Shown: piece after piece, positions 14,670 through 18,830 of the stretch
Position numbering within the stretch: position 1 is the first letter of the stretch
Layout of the letters: each line of letters starts with the position of its first letter
DNA from: Acidobacteriaceae bacterium
GTDB lineage: Bacteria; Acidobacteriota; Terriglobia; Terriglobales; Acidobacteriaceae
NCBI GenBank assembly: GCA_025462785.1
Contig: JAOAPG010000121.1
Span: 1-18,830, forward strand
Direction of reading: 5' to 3'
Length of the DNA stretch: 18,830 nt
The notes under the pieces: generated by a model
The model's input: the letters and a program-made list of their open reading frames with translations, nothing else
The model's database searches: none
What the model was told of the DNA's origin: nothing
Translations under genes and position numbers: made by a program

Positions 14670-14780
14670 AAGCTGCTCAGAGTCTAAAGCCTGCGAGGTG
14701 AGGTTGACACCAAAGTGGGCAGTTACGAAGGATGTTCCCGTATAAGAAATTGGCCTAGAACTTTCAGTGAGAACTGCAAA

Positions 14781-14810
14781 CTGACAGCTAAGGGCTGATG
14801 GCTGACAGCT
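14781..14810. repeat. CTGACAGCT direct repeat in intergenic DNA
   Basis: CTGACAGCT occurs at 14781-14789 and 14802-14810, period 21, with the related GGCTGATGG between. The 11-mer TGACAGCTAAG at 14782-14792 recurs at 17131-17141, so it flanks the E1 gene on both sides. The right copy overlaps an 8-bp inverted repeat (AGCTGAAT 14807-14814 / ATTCAGCT 14821-14828) that spans the E1 stop codon. Confidence 0.5.
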
Positions 14811-14815
14811 GAATT

Positions 14816-17038
14816 TTAATATTCAGCTAGCTCTTTCATCGCTCTGAAAAGATCGGCCGATTGCGGCAGAATCGCGTCCTCCAAGAGGGGCTGGTACGCG
14901 ATCCACGTATCTTTCGCTGCAACCCGTCGCACTGGCCCATCCAAGTGCTCGAACAGACGATCGGCAATTCTTGCGGCAATCTCGGCTCCATAGCCCCAAC
15001 TGAGCGTATCTTCATAAGCCACGATCGCTCGGTTTGTCTTTTGCACTGAAGCCGAAATCGTTTCCCAGTCGAAAGGATTCAACGTGCGCAGATCAATCAA
15101 TTCGACCTTGACTCCGTTTTCGCGTTCTAGCTTCTGCGCGGCTTGCAGGGCACGCGGCACAACGGCTCCGTAGGTAATCACTGTAAGATCGGTTCCCGGC
15201 TGGACGACTTTAGCTTTGCCGAACGGAATCATGTAATCGGGTCCAGGATCCGCCGCTCTCCCGTAGGTCTCGCGATACAAGCGTTTATGCTCAAGAAACA
15301 ATACCGGATCATCGCAACGAATCGCGGTGCGCAGTAGTCCGGCAGCGTCGAGCGCATTCGAGGGGAAAACCACCCGCAATCCGGGAATGTGAGTGAAGGT
15401 ACTCTCGCCGCATTGGGAGTGGTAGATCGCGCCGCCGGTAAGATAGCCGCCAATCGCAACGCGAATTACGCATGGCGCTGAAAACGCATTATTCGAGCGC
15501 CACCGAATCGTCGGCAATTCGTTCCTCAGCTGCATCATTGCCGGCCAGATGTAATCGAAGAACTGGATCTCGACAACCGGCTTGAGTCCGCGCACAGCCA
15601 TTCCCGTAGCCCGACCCACAATATTCGCTTCCGCCAACGGAGAATTGAAGACTCGATCCGATCCGAACTCGCACTGCAAACCAGAAGTCAGCTTAAAGAC
15701 TCCACCCTTACCTTTGACCATCTTCTGCGTCAGATATTGTTCGCGGCTGCAATCGGCTACATCTTCTCCGAACATCACGATGCGCTCGTCCCGCCTCATC
15801 TCATCGCGCAACGTCGAATTGATCAGATCGGCCATCGTTTTCGCGGCGTTCTTTTTTCCATCGCCCGCAGCAGCTTCTTGTTTTGCAGCTGCTACTTGGG
15901 TATCGAAAGCCAAAGAAGTCGGATCAAGATTCGGCGAGTACAAGAATTGCTCAACCGTGTCGGGAGTCGGAAACGGAGCCTGTAAAGCCCGGTCCACGGC
16001 AATTTGCAGGTCATCATCGACTTGCTTTTCGAGGCTCGTAATTCCCTTCTCGTCGAGAATGCCCTCGCGGATAAGAAACATCTGCATCCGTGAAATCGGA
16101 TCGCGAGCCGCATCCCTTTGCCGTTCCGCATCTGGCCGATATAAACGTTCGTCATCCGAGAGCGAATGCGAATAAGGTCGAATCACATGCGCATGAATGA
16201 AAGCCGGACCATTGCCCGAACGGCAATGCGCAGCAGCACGCACGAAGGCAGCATAACTTGCTACAGGATCAGTCCCGTCTATTTCTTCAAAATGAAAATT
16301 GGGAAACCCGGAAACCAGCCGTGAAATATTTCCGCCTGCGGTCTGTACTTCGACAGGAACAGAAATGGCGTATCCGTTGTCTTCGACCAGGAATATGATC
16401 GGAAGCCGATTGTTCGAGGAAGTATTTAGCGCTTCCCAGAATTCGCCTTCGCTTGTGGTGCCATCACCAAGCGATGTGTATGTCACTTCATCGCCGTGAA
16501 ATGTTACTTCCTTGAACTGGCGGTAATCGCCCTCGGCTCTTTGAGCGGCGTTGGGATGAGCTGAAAGATAGCGAGCGACCTCGGCGGATCCCACGGCATG
16601 GAGAATTTGGCTTCCCGTCGGGGAGGAACCCGTAACCACGTTCAGCTTCTTATATCCCCAGTGCGAAGGCATCTGCCGTCCGCCGGAACTTGGGTCTTCA
16701 GCCGCGCCAACACCTTGTAATAACATTTCATAAGGAGTGGCTCCGAGCCCCAGGCACAGTGCGCGATCGCGATAATAAGGAAAAAACCAATCGTAGCCGG
16801 ACTTCAGCGCAAGCGCGGCAGCGACCCCGACTGCCTCATGGCCCGCACCAGAGATTTGAAAGAATATCTTTTGTTGCCGTTTGAGCAGGATCTCGCGGTC
16901 ATCAAGGCGACGCGACATGTACATGATCCGGTAGGCTTCAATGAGCTGCTGCCGGGTCAAGCCTTCGTATGTCTTATTAGCCTTATTCGCGCGCTCTGCA
17001 ACGCCGGACGATCGAGGGTTCGCTTTTGTCGTCGCCAT
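14816..17038 (-). CDS. Fused alpha/beta E1 component of a 2-oxoacid dehydrogenase (branched-chain type likely)
   Basis: E1 decarboxylates a 2-oxoacid with thiamine diphosphate and passes the acyl group to the lipoyl E2. 740 residues carry both subunits in one chain: alpha part about 25-365, Ala/Gly/Lys-rich linker 366-400, beta part 401-740. The ThDP motif begins GDGTTSEGEFWEALN (191-205) and ends VEDNGYAIS (218-226). The alpha phosphorylation-loop segment is SHSLSDDERLYR (290-301). In the beta part FGEDVAD, SPLAEANIVGRATGMAVRG and PVVEIQFFDYIWPAMMQL are conserved. The HSLSDD loop and overall layout resemble 2-oxoisovalerate rather than pyruvate E1, but substrate cannot be fixed by eye. It stands alone: no E2, E3 or lipoate gene is adjacent. 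The ATG at 17038 has only a weak GGTGG upstream. Its promoter must lie in 17039-17216, shared with the divergent phosphatase gene. Confidence 0.92.
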   Translation of the reverse strand: MATTKANPRSSGVAERANKANKTYEGLTRQQLIEAYRIMYMSRRLDDREILLKRQQKIFFQISGAGHEAVGVAAALALKSGYDWFFPYYRDRALCLGLGATPYEMLLQGVGAAEDPSSGGRQMPSHWGYKKLNVVTGSSPTGSQILHAVGSAEVARYLSAHPNAAQRAEGDYRQFKEVTFHGDEVTYTSLGDGTTSEGEFWEALNTSSNNRLPIIFLVEDNGYAISVPVEVQTAGGNISRLVSGFPNFHFEEIDGTDPVASYAAFVRAAAHCRSGNGPAFIHAHVIRPYSHSLSDDERLYRPDAERQRDAARDPISRMQMFLIREGILDEKGITSLEKQVDDDLQIAVDRALQAPFPTPDTVEQFLYSPNLDPTSLAFDTQVAAAKQEAAAGDGKKNAAKTMADLINSTLRDEMRRDERIVMFGEDVADCSREQYLTQKMVKGKGGVFKLTSGLQCEFGSDRVFNSPLAEANIVGRATGMAVRGLKPVVEIQFFDYIWPAMMQLRNELPTIRWRSNNAFSAPCVIRVAIGGYLTGGAIYHSQCGESTFTHIPGLRVVFPSNALDAAGLLRTAIRCDDPVLFLEHKRLYRETYGRAADPGPDYMIPFGKAKVVQPGTDLTVITYGAVVPRALQAAQKLERENGVKVELIDLRTLNPFDWETISASVQKTNRAIVAYEDTLSWGYGAEIAARIADRLFEHLDGPVRRVAAKDTWIAYQPLLEDAILPQSADLFRAMKELAEY

Positions 17039-17216
17039 TAATTAAACATCCACCGCTAACTGCATTGTAAATCCTGATCGAGAGTTCCGAATATACTGGA
17101 TTCGTGGTAGCAGTAAAATTCCGCTAAATTTGACAGCTAAGAACTAGTAACTTATTCATAAATATGCCTGGAAAGAACCCGCGAAACCTGCTGCACGAAG
17201 TGTTTAACACCTTCTC

Positions 17217-17900
17217 ATGATCCAATTCAACCGCCAATTTTCTCCAAGCCAGCTTCGTCTTTTAATTTTCGATCTTGACGGGACGCTCGTCGACTCACGC
17301 CTCGACCTGATCCATTCCATCAATGCGTTGCTGCGGCATCTGCAGAGGCCAGAACTCCCCGGAGACGCAATCGCCTCCTACGTGGGGGACGGCGCGCCAA
17401 TGCTGGTCCGCCGCGCCCTGGGAGATCCCTCCGATGAGAAGTTTTTCGATCAGGCCTTGCAATATTTTCTTGATTATTACCGCGTCCACAAACTCGATTA
17501 CACCCAGGTCTATGACGGGATAAAAGAATCTCTCGCCGCAATCCATGCGCGGAATCCGAAAGTGCAAATGGCCATTTTGTCTAATAAGCCGGTCAATCCT
17601 TCTCGAGCCATTGTGGAAGCGCTCGGACTCGGAGAATTTTTCGTAAAAGTGTACGGAGGCAATAGCTTCGAAACCAAGAAACCCTACCCTTTCGGAGCCC
17701 GTCAGTTGCTTTCGGAAACCGGCACCTCTGCCGAAGAAGCCATGATGATCGGCGATTCCTCGATCGACGTACTAACGGGAAAAAACGCAGGCCTATGGAC
17801 CTGCGGAGTAAGCTACGGCTTCGCTCCGCACACGCTAGTAGAAGTGCCGCCGGATGTCCTGGTGAACAATCCGCACGAGTTGACAGAATTATTTAAGTGA
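17217..17900 (+). CDS. HAD-superfamily phosphatase, phosphoglycolate phosphatase-like
   Basis: A 227-residue cytoplasmic hydrolase of HAD subfamily I with an alpha-helical cap. Motif I FDLDGTLVDS gives nucleophile D19 and acid/base D21; motif II is S122 in LSNKP; motif III is K154 or K155 in ETKKPYPFG; motif IV is GDSSIDV with D180 and D184. The cap lies at about 28-95. Length and motifs fit Gph or the related PpaX; the physiological substrate (2-phosphoglycolate, pyrophosphate or a sugar phosphate) cannot be told by eye. The ATG at 17217 has no clear SD, and the frame has no other good start before motif I. It diverges from the E1 gene. Confidence 0.9.
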   Translation: MIQFNRQFSPSQLRLLIFDLDGTLVDSRLDLIHSINALLRHLQRPELPGDAIASYVGDGAPMLVRRALGDPSDEKFFDQALQYFLDYYRVHKLDYTQVYDGIKESLAAIHARNPKVQMAILSNKPVNPSRAIVEALGLGEFFVKVYGGNSFETKKPYPFGARQLLSETGTSAEEAMMIGDSSIDVLTGKNAGLWTCGVSYGFAPHTLVEVPPDVLVNNPHELTELFK

Positions 17901-17960
17901 CCGAAGCAAAGATTAGTAGCGGCTCTCTTTTCTTGCACCTCTTCATCTCCCTACTTTGCC

Positions 17961-17987
17961 CTCTGTGCACTCTGTGTCCTCTGTGGT
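17961..17987. repeat. Three 9-base CTCTGTG tandem units
   Basis: CTCTGTGCA, CTCTGTGTC and CTCTGTGGT follow one another without gaps, ending in TAA. They lie in the 127-base gap between two plus-strand genes. The core CTCTGTG is identical in all three. I recall similar CTCTGTG-type strings between genes in other bacterial genomes, but cannot check here. Confidence 0.7.
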
Positions 17988-18027
17988 TAATGCTCTGATC
18001 CACTCTTTCCGATAAACTCCAACTGGA

Positions 18028-18639
18028 ATGACCCACTCTGCCCATGCATTCACTTCCGCCGAACTGCGCAAGCTCCGCAGCTTAAAAACTCCCCACGGAA
18101 TCCAACGTTTCCTTGACGACATGCCCTACCATTTGGCCGATACCGCATGGTCGCCGCGCCGGGTCTTGCGCGAAAATACCTCGCACTGTTTCGAAGGAGC
18201 GCTCTTCGCCGCGGCTGCCCTTCGTGCAAACGGCCACCCCGCTCTCATCATCGACCTCGAAGCCGAGAAAGATACGGACCATGTCATCGCTGTCTATCGC
18301 ATTCACAATCACTGGGGAGCGCTCGCCAAATCCAACTACACAGGATGCCGTTACCGCGAACCTGTCTATCGAACCTTGCGCGAGCTCGCGCTCAGTTACT
18401 TCGATGTCTACTTCAATCTTCGCCGCGAGCGCTCGCTGAGAACCTTTTCACGTCCAGTAAACCTTGCGCGATTCGACAATCAACATTGGATGACCACTGA
18501 CAAGCCGCTCTGGTTTATAGCCCTGCATTTGTTCGAGGTTCAACACTATCGCCTGCTCACTCCAGCCATGGAAAAAAATCTGCACCGGCTGGACGACCGC
18601 TCGTTCAAAGCGGGCTGCCTGGGCAGAGCAGAAAAATAA
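18028..18639 (+). CDS. Conserved protein with transglutaminase-like Cys/His arrangement
   Basis: 203 residues without signal peptide or membrane segment, so probably cytoplasmic. The central part reads HCFEGALFAAAALRANGHPA (53-72), then DTDHVIAVYRIHNHWGALAKSNY (82-104). A Cys at the start of a helix (C54), followed about 30 residues later by a strand with His (H85), is how the transglutaminase/papain-like fold places its catalytic pair; a third polar residue could be N103. The motif YREPVYRTLRELALSYFDVY (109-128) is strongly family-like, and I recall similar conserved proteins of unknown function in several bacterial phyla. Protease, amidase and acyltransferase activities are all possible. 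No partner gene is linked apart from the phosphatase upstream, 127 bases away. Confidence 0.7.
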   Translation: MTHSAHAFTSAELRKLRSLKTPHGIQRFLDDMPYHLADTAWSPRRVLRENTSHCFEGALFAAAALRANGHPALIIDLEAEKDTDHVIAVYRIHNHWGALAKSNYTGCRYREPVYRTLRELALSYFDVYFNLRRERSLRTFSRPVNLARFDNQHWMTTDKPLWFIALHLFEVQHYRLLTPAMEKNLHRLDDRSFKAGCLGRAEK

Positions 18640-18722
18640 CCCACAGCAGAGCTAGTCTCGAACTCCCCAGACAGAGATCTCGTGAAACTCCGCCCGATCA
18701 CGCGTGTTCTAATAATTACAAT

Positions 18723-18830
18723 ATGTTCCGCAACCTGATCGCTGTGGCTATTCTTCTATCCTGTTTTTCTCTATCCAATGAAGCTTTCAGCCAGAACACG
18801 CCAGCATCGGGCAACGCGACATCTGAAGCT
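18723..18830 (+). CDS. Start of a secreted protein (runs off the window)
   Basis: Only the first 36 codons are present: MFRNLIAVAILLSCFSLSNE followed by AFSQNTPASG and more. This is a classical signal peptide with cleavage expected after AFS or FSQ, and a Ser/Thr/Ala-rich start of the mature chain. A Cys at position 14 lies inside the hydrophobic stretch and lacks the L-A-G context of a lipobox. No SD is clear; TAATAAT at 18710-18716 could be a -10 element. Nothing can be said about function. Confidence 0.6.
   Translation, partial: MFRNLIAVAILLSCFSLSNEAFSQNTPASGNATSEA

Noticed and set aside
14033..14701. Plus-strand 222-codon ORF antisense to the three-repeat protein
   Set aside because: Its Ile/Val-rich sequence mirrors the GATC-type repeats in the opposite strand; no signal, SD or family likeness. 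The minus-strand frame has a signal peptide, SD and internal homology.
1..18830. tRNA, rRNA, CRISPR array, insertion sequence or replication origin
   Set aside because: No cloverleaf-like segment, conserved rRNA stretch, spaced identical repeats, transposase or DnaA-box cluster was recognised.

Overview
The window looks like a chromosomal segment of an Acidobacteriota bacterium, probably of the Terriglobales/Koribacter type. This is an inference from gene content and from remembered protein style (a fused E1 dehydrogenase, ABC permeases without an ATPase, and intergenic repeats of a kind I associate with that phylum); it is not a database match. No rRNA, tRNA, CRISPR array, integrase, transposase or prophage gene is visible. 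Almost every ORF longer than 100 codons that is not a shadow belongs to a recognisable family.

Layout. (1) Bases 1-3638, minus strand: a core-metabolism cluster in the order pepP (M24 aminopeptidase) - accB (biotin carboxyl carrier) - accC (biotin carboxylase) - thiE (thiamine phosphate synthase, cut by the window edge). A terminator-like hairpin lies between accB and accC, and a REP-like hairpin between accC and thiE. (2) Bases 3729-9524, minus strand: a complete type IV pilus alignment/secretin operon, pilM-pilN-pilO-pilP-pilQ, with ATGA overlaps or very short gaps between most genes and a strong hairpin terminator after pilQ. A small excisionase-type HTH gene sits directly upstream of pilM, 10 bases away, and looks like the first gene of the operon. 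(3) Bases 9525-10015: a 491-base divergent intergenic region. (4) Bases 10016-12551, plus strand: two MacB/FtsX-type ABC permeases in tandem without an ATPase gene, followed by a DoxX-family membrane protein (12666-13085). (5) Bases 13140-14659, minus strand: two tandem paralogous secreted proteins made of exact 56-residue repeats (two copies in one, three in the other) separated by Asp/Arg/His polyampholyte tracts. This is the least explained part of the window. (6) Bases 14816-17038, minus strand: a fused alpha/beta E1 2-oxoacid dehydrogenase. (7) Bases 17217-18639, plus strand: a HAD phosphatase and a conserved protein with a transglutaminase-like Cys/His arrangement, then the first 36 codons of a secreted protein running off the right edge.

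How the parts relate. PilM (cytoplasmic actin-like), PilN and PilO (inner-membrane), PilP (periplasmic) and PilQ (outer-membrane secretin) form one trans-envelope machine; the pilin, the motor ATPases and PilC are not here. AccB/AccC supply malonyl-CoA for fatty acid synthesis. The E1 enzyme, if it is the branched-chain type, would supply the iso-branched primers typical of acidobacterial membranes, but that link is inference. The 56-residue repeat proteins have signal peptides and are presumably exported; their function is unknown.
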